Positions 23,552 to 35,389 of a stretch of 64,000 bases of DNA are shown one piece after another. The stretch is from Plicaturopsis crispa FD-325 SS-3 (Eukaryota > Basidiomycota > Agaricomycetes > Amylocorticiales > Amylocorticiaceae): assembly GCA_000827205.1 (NCBI GenBank), contig KN832554.1, positions 365,263 through 429,262 on the forward strand, given 5' to 3'. A program made the position numbers and the translations under genes. The notes below the pieces were generated by a model. The model was not told the DNA's origin, did no database searches, and was given only the letters and a program-made list of their open reading frames with translations. Each line of letters starts with the position of its first letter. Position 1 is the first letter of the stretch.

Positions 23552-24701
23552 CTATCCCCGCGGGGCGGCATCCAGACCGAGCGAGTCCGCCGCATGCAGC
23601 CGGTACGCGTCAGCGGGCGAAGGCTCTGCCGGTGCACTTTCCAGATCCACCGTCACGGTGCCGCCCACGCCATAGCGCGGCCGTCCCGCGCCGAACACGC
23701 GCGCGGCGAAAGACAGGCCACTGGCCGCGAGCCGGCCCGTTATCCACTGGGCCAGCGATACGCCGGGGACGAGGCCGAGCACGTCCTTGACGTCCCACAG
23801 GTCGCGGTGGTGCGTGATGCGGCCCTGCTCGTTGAAGGAGAGGCGCGTCATGATGTGCAGCTGCAGGTGGAGGGGGCTGGGCACGCCGATGCGCGTGCCT
23901 GGGATTAGGAGGGCTGGGTCGACGGGGTGGTGCGAGGGGCTGGTGTAGACGGAGAGGCTGTCGGAGTGCACGGAGGAGCTGGAGGGTCTGGGCTGGTGAC
24001 TATGTCGATCCGAATGGATGCCCGGCAGCAGGAGAATATTGAGCGTGTGCTCAACCACGCTTCTCCGGTGACCATCTGACAGATAATTCAGTAGCTGCGG
24101 TATTCATTGAACGGCTAGCTTTGTCTGGATGAACGCACCGAAACTTTCACTTTCCGATATATCCCCAACCTCCGTCCACACGCGTAGCGCCTGAAACGAA
24201 GCGGCCTCGTCAGGCCGCTCGAGTTCGCCGTCGGCTCTCCTTTTGCCGAGGAGGACATCGGGGGGCTTGATGCGAAACAAAGTGCAGAACATGGCGAGAG
24301 GCCTCGGGATGTCTAGATGGCTTAATTGCCGAGTGAGGGAGTATATATCTCGGATGACGGATCTCGAGGTCGCGGTCACGAACGGATTCTCGTATCTGCA
24401 CAACCAGCAACAACGGTCACATTCCGAGCGACACAATCCAATGGTATGATTGACTTACACTGAAAGTAACCATCTCGTCAGCACCTCAATTCCTGCGACT
24501 AGGAAAACTTGGCTCACTAGCATCGGCTTCATAGAATCGTTGAATCTGGTCTAAAGACGACGAAGCATCGGTATCTCCATAGACGAAATCGCACACTTCG
24601 ACTGCAGTTGCATGCCTCGAGACACTTGCTACAGACATGTCCGTCGACGTTGCCCCTGGCGTCGCCGTTGATGCCGACGGAAAGGCGATGGTAGAAGTCA
24701 T
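23552..24701 (-). CDS. SnoaL/NTF2-like fold protein, function unknown
   Basis: The protein has the look of a fungal SnoaL/NTF2-like domain family of unknown role. The start at 24701 gives MTSTIAFPSASTATPGATS. The conserved core runs QIQRFYEADA - YENPFVTATSRSVIRDIY - SLTRQLSHLDIPRP, then DGHRRSVVEHTLNILLLPG, then LHLQLHIMTRLSFNEQGRI with THHRDLWDVKDVLGLVPG, and ends in a hydrophobic helix-like segment (SLAQWITGRLAASGLSFAAR). Joining YEADA to YENPF in frame requires two introns (24517-24460 and 24458-24396) separated by a single nucleotide at 24459, giving YEADA-I-YENPF. A third intron lies near 24140-24083. The last exon ends at 23552. Confidence 0.82.
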
Positions 24702-25454
24702 ATCTTCCTGGACGCCTCTCTAGATCAAGCGGTGTATTGAGAAGCGCCAGGCGAGTCTGTGCAGATGACGGTAAGAACAAAGACACCAGTACTGCGCTGC
24801 ATCCGCGACACCCTCGCGGAAATTATCACGGGTGTTCAAGTTTCCCACGGCGTGCTGTCCGCGGCCGCAGCTTTACCCCACACTCGACACAGGACGCCCA
24901 TGTTTTACTTCCGCTCTTCACCGTCTTGCCTCTTGCGCTGTGCACGCCAGGTCTGTCACCGTCTCTTCGTCTTGAACGGCTTTCTTCGGTCGAGGAACAA
25001 GCGTTTTACATGGTCATCTGAGTGCTTGGCAGCTGACTGGTAATTCACACGGCACCCGAACGGTGGAACGGGTGGAACCGTCGCTACAAACCGTTTCCTC
25101 AACCCCAGCGGCATGTGCTCCTGTAGGTGCGCAGTTTCGCGTCCATAGGACATACCCATATGGCCGCAATTTATTCATGCGGCCGCAAATGTGGCAGATA
25201 CGACGCACTTGCGGCACCGAGGTGAGTGCTCATTAGATGTATGGCCGGGTCTCGTGTCTTGGTGGCATTTCGTTTTGCTATCACACAGGAGTCGAGGTAG
25301 ACAGCGCGCTTCGAAATTCCTCCTGCCCGGGGCCGACCTTCTTCTTTGCTCTTTTGCTTTCTCAGTACCTTTTTGCGTCTCTTTGGTCCGTCGTTTTTTC
25401 TCATGGCCGACACACCATGTCGGAGATTTTAGATCCGATGACAGAATTGCTCTG

Positions 25455-25548
25455 TAGTCTCGTATCTATCCCCCCATTTTCCGTACCATTCTGGGTTCCT
25501 CCCTTCAACCCAGAACGGGATGGTTATGGGGGTACCGATACGAGACTA
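25455..25548. repeat. Imperfect 94-bp palindrome (hairpin-forming)
   Basis: Arms of about 42 nt (25455-25497 and 25507-25548) are inverted copies around a 9 nt loop. The outer 11 bp (TAGTCTCGTAT) and the inner block (TTCTGGGTT) pair perfectly, while the middle is diverged. It could be a MITE remnant or a transcribed hairpin. Confidence 0.75.
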
Positions 25549-25763
25549 GTCGATTTGTCCGCCTAATAATCGCGACGTTGTGCAGATCTGCTCAGCGTAC
25601 TCTGAGCTGGCCTCGAGCATTACTTATCGCCCGTTGGGCGTACCAAGATCGCGCTTGCTTCTTTGCACATACGTCGACGCCTTCCAGGCCATCATGGTTC
25701 TGTTCGCGGGTACCTCGCGCAAGGTCATGTTCCTCTTCACACACATGTTGCCAATATTCTTGC

Positions 25764-25846
25764 TCCGACTACGACGGGACGTCCGTCCGTCGGAATTCTT
25801 CCAGGCTACATGAACGGCGACCAGCGGACCTGCCGTCGTAGTCGGA
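25764..25846. repeat. 14-bp perfect inverted repeat pair
   Basis: TCCGACTACGACGG at 25764-25777 is matched by its exact reverse complement at 25833-25846, with 55 bp between them. The purpose is unknown. Confidence 0.7.
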
Positions 25847-28069
25847 CGGCTAACTATGTTCCATGCATCGCAAGTTCTTTCGCCATGGCTATTTCTATTC
25901 ATCACCAATACTTTTCCAGCTTTGGAGAACGCGCTCTTTGTGCGTGTCGCGGCACGTTCGTATGCATGGACTCCCTTCTCGCGCAATATGCGGACTTCTT
26001 CGCGGGGCCGCAGGTCCTGCCACACACGCATTCTAGAAAACACACGGGGAACATTCGCCAGCACCCGACGTTTCTGCCGCGGCTCCTTACCCTGGGAAGG
26101 CGTTGGAAGGGCTCACTTCGACAGAACCCTACGACGCCCCGCCATCGCAACGCCCGACGTGTCCCCTCGCTTCTCGTTTATGGGGCGATTTCGTGAATCG
26201 GACCGCGCGTTATGTACACCTGACTTGCGGGAGATAGCTTCCTTCCATACGCCCGTGTATTGTCATGGTATATTACTACAGCTGCGACGAAGAGACGTCG
26301 CATTGCCCTTCCATCCCCAAGCCTCAGCATTTTCGACTCAGCAAGCATGCTACAGTATTGTCGACGACATGCACCGTCATCCTTGCCCCGTGGACCGTGC
26401 CGATAATGTCTGCTATCGTCTCCTGGACGCGATAACAATTCGGCAAGGAATTCGATAACATGCTACCGCATGAGGCACCCCCGCTACTCGACGTCGGTTC
26501 CACGCTTTGGTCTTGATTGGCCCAGAGAGCGTTGGAAGTCATATTGCCACGGCCCCACACGATAGCTGAAGATACCGCGGCACCCCCATCATTTCCCCGC
26601 CGTATCGCGCTTTACATATGACGCTGTACGCACGCTTGATTGCGGCTTGATAACGTGCAATGACAATCTCTTATCTGGACGTCGGACGCCTAGGCACGAC
26701 AGGCAAGCGGCGGACAATCGTCAGGGTCGCAAAGCCCTTCGTACGATGATTCGGAATCATCATCAGCGTTCAGCGTTCAGCTCAAATGGCGAATAGTGCG
26801 TTCTCCTGAATATACCTATCGATATTAAGTAAGAAGGAAAATGATCAAAACATACATAGCCACTGATTGCATTCGGGCGCGCCGAGGACATTTGGGGATT
26901 TGCGCCCAGCACCCAAATGCGCTGCTGCGATGTCGAGGACGCCATTGGAAACGCCTCTCTGCACGGCTTAATCTTGCACCGTATCTCGATCACCCTGCCG
27001 TCGTTTCAATTTTCGCGCAACACCTCCATCATATTTCATGGATCACCGACATGCATGATGTCGACGTCACAGAATCTCGAGTCTATACGCTATCGCGCTC
27101 TGTCAATCTGGTGGCGCGGCCGCAGACTCGGGGCTTCATGATGGACTGCTCTCGGAGATTGCGCTCATCTTGCACGAAACGTACGCGACCGTCGCGACGC
27201 GCGCTGCGAGGACATTTGGAGGCCTTCAGCTCAAGATGCCGAGGATACTATAAGACCAGCTCACTGCCCTTCCCCATTACCATCATTGCGATAGTCGGCG
27301 TATTTGTGGTTAACGGTCGGTATTCTCCAGGATGCCCCTGCAACCCCGCTGATCCGGACGATCGCCCGCTTTGCGGTTTTCTGAGTGGGTCAGAGCACGC
27401 AGGGAGCTCGTTGAACAGGGTCGTCGTGTGTAGACGATCAAATGGTCGGGCATGAGTATCCCGACTCTCTTTAGCGGGGCACTTATTAACTTGGAACGCT
27501 GCAGGACGGAATTATCAGTGCCACAATCATGAGTAACTGCGCCATAAACAACTATGGCTAGGTGCAGTGGCGCACCGTACATCTACCATTGTTGTGTGCA
27601 TACTAGCGAATATACAGCAGGCGATCATGCCACTCGTGTCGTTGATGTCCATCGACATCCACTTCGCAGCGGCTCTGGATTTGCCCTGACCTGGTCAACT
27701 TCGCGCGCCGCGTATACTGAAATCAAGCAAGCAGTTGACACAGAGATGATTCGTGAGGATCAAAGCTGTGGCGTATTGACAATCAAAGTAGTATACGGCA
27801 TTTTTCAGACTGCACATAATCGGCGAGCACTTACAGAATTTTACACCTCCTTCTCTTCCTCATCCACCTGGAGGAAACTTGAAAGGGCTCGGGCGTCGGA
27901 AAGGAAATGTCTTTGGAGAACCGGTAAGGGTGTGGCGTGGGAATATATAGTCTATGGGCATGCTGCACCGTCGCGCGACCGAAATCGTTGGAGTCGACAA
28001 ATCTGCTGCCGTTCATTGCCAAAAAGTGCTCGTCCTCATCGTTGCCGACGACGAGCTCGTGGTGCTGCT

Positions 28070-31000
28070 ATGGCGAACTCGACGCCTTTCATCTTCTTTG
28101 CTGTTTTCTTTCTTTTCTTCTGGTCTCTCGTTGGCAGCGCACGAGCTCAGCCCGCTACTCTCTCCTTCCAAGACTGTTTTCAGGCGGCAGACGGCAATGT
28201 CTCTGAACATATGATCATATCTACCGTATACGGGCAAATAGTAGGAGACGACACGGCAGGGAGACGTCTGAATATCACGATTCTCGGTGAAAGTCCAACG
28301 GAAATATTGGGTTTGTCAAATACAAGCACAGATCTCGGTGAGTATCGCGCTTGCATACGACAACAATATTATTGACGGAGACCGTCTAGCCACGCTGTTT
28401 ACGACGACGGAGATGCTCACCCTGCAGGTGTGGTCGAATAGCACGTATCTGTGCGACCCGCTACGCCCGGCATCCCCTCTGCCGTCTCTGGACGGTAATA
28501 CCACCTATTGCCCGGTGGCCGCAGGAGCTTTTGGATTGTCCACATCTATTCCGTGGAACTCGAATCACGAACTCACCACCCTGCACACTGAGATACGCGC
28601 TGTCGACCCGTTCAACACAGAGATTTTATGTCTGGACGTAGCCACGACGCCGCTCAGGCCAGGGACAGCGGGTTCTGTTTACGGAAACGCAGCAATCATC
28701 TTCTGGTCCTCCGTTGGCCTTGCCATAGGGTATTGGCTTCTGGTAGGCATCGCGAGGATTGTCTCTGCCTGGGGGAGGGGCGTTTCGCGCGGTCCGGGGC
28801 TATGGTACAGAGTGGAGAGCGCAGGATTCATTCTCGCTAGTGCAATTAGCGGTGAACGACTTGCAAAATCCCCTGCACTCATGCGGTTCGGTAAGTACGA
28901 GCATTAGAAGGAAGGTTTATACGCGTTAATCCCCAGTGACTAGGTACTCCGTCGATGCGGGACATCATATTTCATACTCAGTGGTGCGCCATCCTTGCCA
29001 TGGTTGCCGTCGAGTGGCCGCCCTTCGTTTGTAAGTCTTCCCGTCCTTCGTCGTTTCAACTGCCTGCTGACACGGTGTACACAGATCCTTTGTTAGCACA
29101 AACGGCGTGGGCTACTTTGTCCTACAGTGGGTATTTCTCCCTTCGCTGCAGATACACACTAACTCCCTATAGACATCACCATTTCTCAGGATACTAACGC
29201 GCATTGGAATCCCCTCTCCGTCGAGCCATACAACCCTCCCTCTAATTTTGCGGATCAGCTCAATGACCCGTCGTCTCCTCTCTACATCGACGCCTCCGTG
29301 GGCAACGTATTATTCAACCTCCCATCCAACGCATCGAGGGGCATAGAGTCATTCGCTTACACCGTAGGCCTGCGGCCACGAGACCTCTTCGGCATCTGCC
29401 TGTCTCTATTTCTTGCTATCATCGCCGGTACAATCTTGCTCAGTGGGGTTATCTGGGCCATTGACGGCATTGCGTCGTCAGTCATTGGCGCAATGAGCGG
29501 TCATGGTGCGAACGCGCACTACACTGCGGCCAGCAAGGAGGGGCTCGAAAGCCTTCCCACGGATGCACCTAGCCCCGACGATAACCGATCCGTCAACAAC
29601 AACTTCCTGTTCAGAGTTACATCGAAACTCCCGACTTCGTCCAGGAAGGGATGGTGGAAGCGGTTCAAACCAGACATTACGTCCTTCCACGGGAATGTGC
29701 TGCATGGCAACCTCGTCCGCATCCTGGTCTTATTCCACCTACCGGTAACACTCTTCTCGTGCTACCAGATGACCATAGGCAGGGGCCACGCATCGAACTC
29801 GTCAATCGCCCTCGCCGCTTTGTCCTTTGCCCTCTTCTCGGTTCTCTTGCCGATTTTCATCGTTTTCCGGCTCACGACCACATCCACGAACAAACTTTAC
29901 GACGAGACACGCACGCTCCTCTTTCTCGGACCGCTTTATAATCACTACAGGCATGGCTCGCAGCTCTTCGCCTCCCTTCTGTTCGCCACAAATCTGGCGT
30001 TTGGTATCACCATTGGCTGCGGTCAGAAGAGTGGAACGGCCCAGGCGATCATCATTCTCGTCATCGAAGTCGTCTCCGCGCTGGTCACTAGTATATGGCT
30101 ACCATGGGGCTCGGGCGCGAGCATGGGCCTGATCAGTTTCTTGTTCTGTGTTGCCCGCATTGTAATAGCAGTCCTGCTTGTCATCTTGAGCCCTACAGTG
30201 AGCCGACTGATTTACCGCCTATGTCGAAATACTAACAGTTCCGAAATCGGCTCCTAGATATCTATTGGAACGGGTGCAGGTGGATGGGTAGCGTATGGCA
30301 TCTTGGTCATCCTCGCCCTCGTCTATGTCGCCTTTCTGCTAATGCTCATCGTCAAAGTCATCGAAGCTCTCGTCCGTATCTTCGGCGGCATCGGATTCGA
30401 CCGGAGTCGCCATGTCGTTGACAGCGGCCTGTTCGGTGCCTGCGGATTGCTGGCGTGCTGCGGAGGTGGGAGGCGGCGGTCACGACGAAGCATACGCCAC
30501 AGGTACAAGGCTCGTGAGGTACAGCGCGATCAGGTCTCGGAGGTTTCGTCCTACGCACCTCCAAGCGCGCATGTCCAGAAGTCCGAGTCCACACACTCCG
30601 CTCCACCCGCTTCTGTGTTGCGTCCGGAACAGGCTTTAAAGCCCTACCGCGAGGACAGCGACGACGAGAGCGGATTCATCATGGGCGCTTGGCAGCCATT
30701 CCCCCGCGCCGGATATAACGCTGTTGGAGATCAGGCGCCCCCTACCCCGCCCCCGAACGCCTCAAAAGGATCTGGCTTCTCGAGGGTGGGTGGCGGTCGG
30801 GCGCATTTCGAGTCTCCCTATGCCATCACTACAGGGTCTACTCATACTTTCCCATCCGTTGAGCGTGGCAGCACACATACTGCGGCTCTGGGACCTGTCT
30901 TCGACGATGACGACTCGCCACCGCCGACCGCGTCAATTCCGAACATAGGTAGACAGGCGAATCCAGCCCTGCCTGCTGGAGCGATGTCGCCTGCGCATGT

Positions 31001-31421
31001 CCGCACGAGATCACAGACAGCCATAATAGAGGATGCGTCCGCGCTGAACGCAGTCAACAGGAGCCGGCCGTCCTCAGCGCGACCGTCGTCCGCGGGTAGA
31101 AATGCTCTTGTCAGCGACGCATCGCGGACGCCCTCCGCTCCCGTAGGCGGCGGCGATGACGACGACGACTCGCAACCGCGGCGGAAACACTGGTTCCAAC
31201 TGCGCAAGCCTCGGCGGCACAGCGAAGGCGATCACCTCCAGCAAGCTGCGGACGATGCACCAGCGCCGCCCGCGGAAGAAAATGGCGGTCGTTCGTTCGT
31301 TGTCATCCGTGACCGCAAGCCTCCAGCAGCCTCGCCTTCCCGAGCTCCACCTACCAGCTTCCAGGACCCGGGACCTACGTCCCCGCGCGAGCGATCGCAC
31401 TCGTTCGTCGTCTTGCGATGA
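28070..31421 (+). CDS. TRP-like / FLC-family membrane protein
   Basis: The protein belongs to the fungal TRP-like family (yeast Flc1-3, fission yeast Pkd2), linked to calcium flux, haem/FAD handling and cell-wall integrity. The start at 28070 gives a signal peptide (MANSTPFIFFAVFFLFFWSL). An N-terminal ML-like luminal domain follows with several N-glycosylation sequons and cysteines (LSFQDCF, YLCDPLRP, YCPVAAG). Then come about nine hydrophobic segments, among them AAIIFWSSVGLAIGYWLLVG, DLFGICLSLFLAIIAGTIL, SIALAALSFALFSVLL and YGILVILALVYVAFLLMLIV. The conserved block KLYDETRTLLFLGPLYNHYR is present. The cytosolic tail is long, Ser/Pro-rich and disordered. At least five short introns occur, including one at about 28339-28390 and one before ISIGTGAGGW. 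Confidence 0.9.
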
Positions 31422-31642
31422 ACCGGATGAGTAGAGCCCCTCCAGTACATTTATCTCGTATCTCAGTATGATCCCCCGCTTTGCGCATGTTAACCATACA
31501 TTGGACTTTTTACCCTAATGGCACTCACAGCTGCTATGCTTGTAATAGTAGTACATATGGCCGCTTGGACTCTCTTTTTTGACTGAGGCAATGGAACTAC
31601 ATCTGTATCTTTGATTGAAACATATTCCTATACTCGTACATT

Positions 31643-34269
31643 TCAGTCGTTTGAATCCGTGTCCGTGCTGCCATGTCCGCCGATCCAGAAAACCCTCCAG
31701 TCCTCCATGCCTTTCTGGCACCAGCCGTAAATCCCTTGCTCTACTCGCAGCTTCGCCGCAAGCTCCTCCGTCTCGAGGCTGTCGAAAGACGTGTCCGAGA
31801 ACCCGCTCGAGCACGAGTAGGAACGGACGAGGTCCGCGCCGAGATCTTGATACAAGCGATTCCAGTGGCCACCCTCGCACAAGAAACCGGTGTCGCCCCC
31901 AATGTCCATCTGCGCCCGGACGGGCTCTTCTGCACGGCCTTTGCCCTTCCCCTTGCCGAGGAATGAAAGGGAGACTTCCTGCACCTCCACGCCATCCTCC
32001 CCGACCGCCACCAGCTGCAAGAACGGGGGCGAGCCGGCGGGCGGGGGATAGCAGACGCGCGGGGACACGGAGGACGGATGAGACTGCCAAGTCAACTTCA
32101 TCAAAGGTGGAGTGGCGGCGATGTTGGCTGGGAGCGGCGACGTAGTTATGTGGGTTTGTCTCCCTCTTGTGATAAAGTACACGGTCTTGGATGCCGGTTC
32201 TCGAGAGAAAATGGTGCCACTGGTGACAGGTAAATCTGCCTTAGAGGGTGGTATCCACATGCCCTTCTCCTTGGCGGACCCGTGGCCCTCGAAGGATGCC
32301 CGCGACCGACGCGAAGTGGGGGTCGACATCGACTCATGTCGCTGGTGCTGGAAGGCCCCATCATCGTATAACTCTACCTCACTGACAGCCGAATCAGCTA
32401 TTCTGATGATGCCTGCCTTTTTCTCGAAAAGAACGAATATGCTGCGTTGGCTGCCATAATCGAGGGTGGTCGAGGGCGAGGTAATGGAAGACGTCCGCCT
32501 CTCGGAGCGTGAGGAGTGACTGCTCTCGGCGCTCAACATGCGGTTATGTCGCATCGTAGCGCCATCGGAAGGTCGTCGTGTCATCCCCTGGACAGCCTGC
32601 TCGACAAACGTGAGACTGCGGGGCATCAGGGGAGTGTAGAATTCCTGCTTGGCGTGCTCAGTGACGCACTGGCTGTAGAATCAGAATACAACCGACCTTC
32701 ACGAAACGAAACGCCCTTTCCCCCGGAGGCGTCTCGTACAACAGAATATTCGATCTGGTGCCCACTGCAAGGAGAGCTCCACCCCGGCCCCGGCGATTTT
32801 CATCGCGGTACAATGCGTACGAGATAACGGTTGTATTGGTGAGCCGGGAGCCAGGACCAGCCAGGGGCACAAAGTCCGTAGCCCACCTCAGCGGAAGGTC
32901 GTCCACAAAATCCCACGTTGAATCGGGGGATGCATTTCCGGAGCCCTGCGTACTGAGAGTAGAAATGCTCGCGGTCAGCGATCCGACCGTGGACAGCAGG
33001 CTATGATACGAGGACGAGTGTGGCTCCGACTGGTGCGGCGAATGAGGTGACTCGATCAGGGACTTGAAACCCTTCGCAATGCTATTGTGAGAACGGTGTT
33101 TCTTGGTGGGCGTCTGCGCATTCCACTGGGACGGCCTACGCATATCCAAGGGCTTCAGATCCTGTGGAAGATAACATTCAGACGTGCGCTCATTCGGGGG
33201 AGCTCCGCGCCAGTGTACACGACCTTCTGAGACACAGCCCATTTCGCCAGACTCGTCAAGCTTCCGAGGTTGTACATGCGCAAGGTCCGTAGAGATTCGT
33301 CTTTCGCCGGAGGACCTGCGGTGTGCTCGGGTCCGACCAGCGCAAGCACCACACCGTTCGGAGACCTTTCCCCATTACTCTCGAGTTCCAGTATCGACAT
33401 CTGGAAAACACTGAGGCACAGGCAACGAGTTCGTTGGTATCGGAGACATCTTGTAGACAACCACTCACCCTTCGCCTTCCCAGATCGGCCGCGCCTGAGC
33501 TTCCTGCGGCCCTTTCTCAAGAATACTACCTGTCTCTGTCCATTCTTTGGGGAACATGTCGAGAACCGACAGACCATTGCTGTGTCCAATTAGTAGTAGC
33601 CGGTCATGGGCCAAGGGAAGGAGGCAATGCATCTGTGAGGTCGTATGTGGGAGAAACCGCGAGCCAAATTGATTTATTGTTAGATGTGCGGGGGACAAAG
33701 ACTGTCCGACGAGCGGCGGGGGTGTCTCTGGTGAAGGGGGCCCCAAGATGTAGTCAGGCGGCGCCATTGGAGGCAGATCGGTTTGTATGTGTAGATTGAA
33801 GGGTGTCGGCGTCAACGGCTCGTTGAGCGTTACAGCAGGACCCGACGACTGCTCTGGTGGAAGGACCACCCTTGCCTGCAAGTAAGTCTGCCGTCAGTAT
33901 CATGTATAATATATTCATGCCTGTACCGCGTACCGAATCACGGCCCCAGCCCCGTTCACGTCGTCGCTGGCGTTCATCGGGTGTAACGTCCGCATAGCGC
34001 TCAGCAGCCCTGTGTTGTCGGTCAATGTCAGGACCAGAAATAAAGCCATTGGGGTAGGCAAGGCGTACCTTTTCTCTATCCAGCCTCTCCAGCGGCCAAA
34101 TCTGCGGCAGAATCGATTTATGAGCGCAATTCCAAGATTAGATGCACTAGCGGTCTCGCCTAGAATTAGGACCGCTCTGTGCAGCGAGGTCGTCGTAGGT
34201 CGGCAAGTCGTCACCGCCTCCTGCGCTGTCCTGTTCTGGCTGCCCGTCCACCTCAGTAGGCCTGTCCAT
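31643..34269 (-). CDS. CNH (citron homology) domain protein
   Basis: CNH domains are beta-propeller-like regions that bind small GTPases and occur in Rho exchange factors, Ste20-type kinases and Vps39/Vam6. No kinase, DH or PH domain is seen here. The reconstructed start at 34269 gives MDRPTEVDGQPEQD, DDLPTYDDLAAQSGPNSR, FGRWRGWIEKRAAERYADVT and PDERQRRRERGWGRDS, joined by introns. The CNH-like part begins near GSRFLPHTTSQMHCLLPL with LLLIGHSNGLSVLDMFP, and runs through MSILELES, LRTLRMYNLGSLTSLAKWAV and LLAVGTRSNILLYETPPG to SQRSIFVLFEKKAGIIRIAD. The C-terminus (DSLETEELAAKLRVEQGIYG) stops at 31643. The first intron (34159-34102) uses a GC donor. The exact start is moderately certain. Confidence 0.8.
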
Positions 34270-34498
34270 AGGTTTGAGTGTGTGTAGTCAAGGCTAACAG
34301 CAAGAGCGTATTGTGCATTTGACATCGAAGGCGTTTCTTGTAGCTTAGCTCCGGCGTCCCGCTAACCTGGATCTGACGCGCTGCATCGCATTTTGGTCTT
34401 CGTAGGCCGTCCACAGCCACGATTATTAGCAGTACTAGATGCGTGTGTATGTACTACAGATATTACAAGAAGAGGAAGCACTGCGGCGCAGCAAACCG

Positions 34499-35389
34499 TC
34501 AAGAGAACGCAAGCCCAGCCCAAGTCCCAATGGCACCCATCGCAGCGCCTCCTGCTACGGCACGCATAGCACCGCCTTGTTTCGTCGGATTCTTGAGACG
34601 GTCAAACAACGCGCACACGGCGGCCTCGTCGCACCCAATGATCAGCAGCCCGTCCCCATCCTCGCCCTTCAGGGCACGCGAGTGAAACCCAATCTTCGCA
34701 GCAGATTGCTGCGTCGCGGCGATCTCGTCGACGGCGAGGGAGTATACGGTCGCCGGCGCAGCCTTGGCAGTGTCTTTAAGCCCCTCGAGGAAGTTCTGGC
34801 GCTCCTCGACGCTCATGGACCGCGCGAGCGGCCGCGGCCGCGCTACAGTGTCCGTGGATCTGTCATGGTGCGTCTTCGTTTCGTCCTCATCCTGCTGAGT
34901 TTGCTGGGTAGACTGCCAGAAGCTCGGATCGGGCGTGTTAAGCGTGCCCGGCATGCGCGCGCGGACGGCAGCTTTGCTCTCTCTCTTGCTCGGCGTCGCG
35001 ATGCGCTCCTGCCACCGCGCCGTCACGTCCGCGCGCTCGGCCTCGTCCACAGTGTCCCGCGTGATGCCCTTCACGAGCAGGTTACGCACAATCTGGCTCG
35101 AGTCGGTGGAGAGCGACGCGAGGCTCTGCGCCTCCGCCGCCACCGGGGTGGACGCACGGCGCCGGCTGGTGGACGCGCGGGCCTCGATGCGCAGGCCTTC
35201 CAGGGCATCGGCGACGTCGGGCCCTGCGGCGGGCTGCGCTTGGCACTGGCCGCTGCGGGGGTGTCCGCGCATGGGTTTTCCGCATGTTCGGCAATGGGGA
35301 AGCTTGCGAGGCGTGCTTTTAGGTGGCGATGCTGGTGCGGTTTTTCGTGCCGGTGTGTTAGGAGCAGACGCTCGGGTGGTTATGGGCAT
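34499..35389 (-). CDS. Unrecognised CCHC-motif protein, paralogue of the gene at 6550-7437
   Basis: An intronless gene of 296 codons, one codon longer than its paralogue. The start ATG at 35389 gives MPITTRASAPNTPARK. STPRKLPHCRTCGKPMRGHP carries Cys33, Cys36, His43 and Cys49 (C-x2-C-x6-H-x5-C). Both copies share this motif, a short MPG-L-TP block in the variable middle, the start of the C-terminal domain (SMSVEERQNFLEGLKD here, SMTAQERREFLDILKE there), a GLLI-G block and the tail (KQGGAMRAVAGGAAMGAIGT here). No known fold was recognised and no function is proposed. It lies just upstream of the CNH gene on the same strand, with 229 bp between them. Confidence 0.82.
   Translation of the reverse strand: MPITTRASAPNTPARKTAPASPPKSTPRKLPHCRTCGKPMRGHPRSGQCQAQPAAGPDVADALEGLRIEARASTSRRRASTPVAAEAQSLASLSTDSSQIVRNLLVKGITRDTVDEAERADVTARWQERIATPSKRESKAAVRARMPGTLNTPDPSFWQSTQQTQQDEDETKTHHDRSTDTVARPRPLARSMSVEERQNFLEGLKDTAKAAPATVYSLAVDEIAATQQSAAKIGFHSRALKGEDGDGLLIIGCDEAAVCALFDRLKNPTKQGGAMRAVAGGAAMGAIGTWAGLAFS

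Larger units (their letters stand above)
24702..28069. other. 3.4 kb region without a recognised gene, with two inverted repeats
   Basis: Several frames of 80-200 codons overlap on both strands between 25190 and 26560, but none shows a domain or coherent splicing. Two inverted repeats (25455-25548 and 25764-25846) are listed separately. The open frame running into the next gene from 27554 is not coding by similarity; the true start is the ATG at 28070. Confidence 0.5.

Noticed and set aside
25624-26064. 146-codon minus-strand frame with overlapping plus-strand frames
   Set aside because: Frames of equal quality overlap on both strands and none shows a domain; an inverted repeat crosses it.
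27554-28069. 172-codon N-terminal extension of the TRP-like protein
   Set aside because: The ATG at 28070 directly begins a signal peptide; the upstream part has no similarity and would bury it.
33915-34325. Separate 136-codon gene upstream of the CNH protein
   Set aside because: The same DNA in another frame gives exons that splice cleanly into the CNH gene, so the long frame is an artefact.
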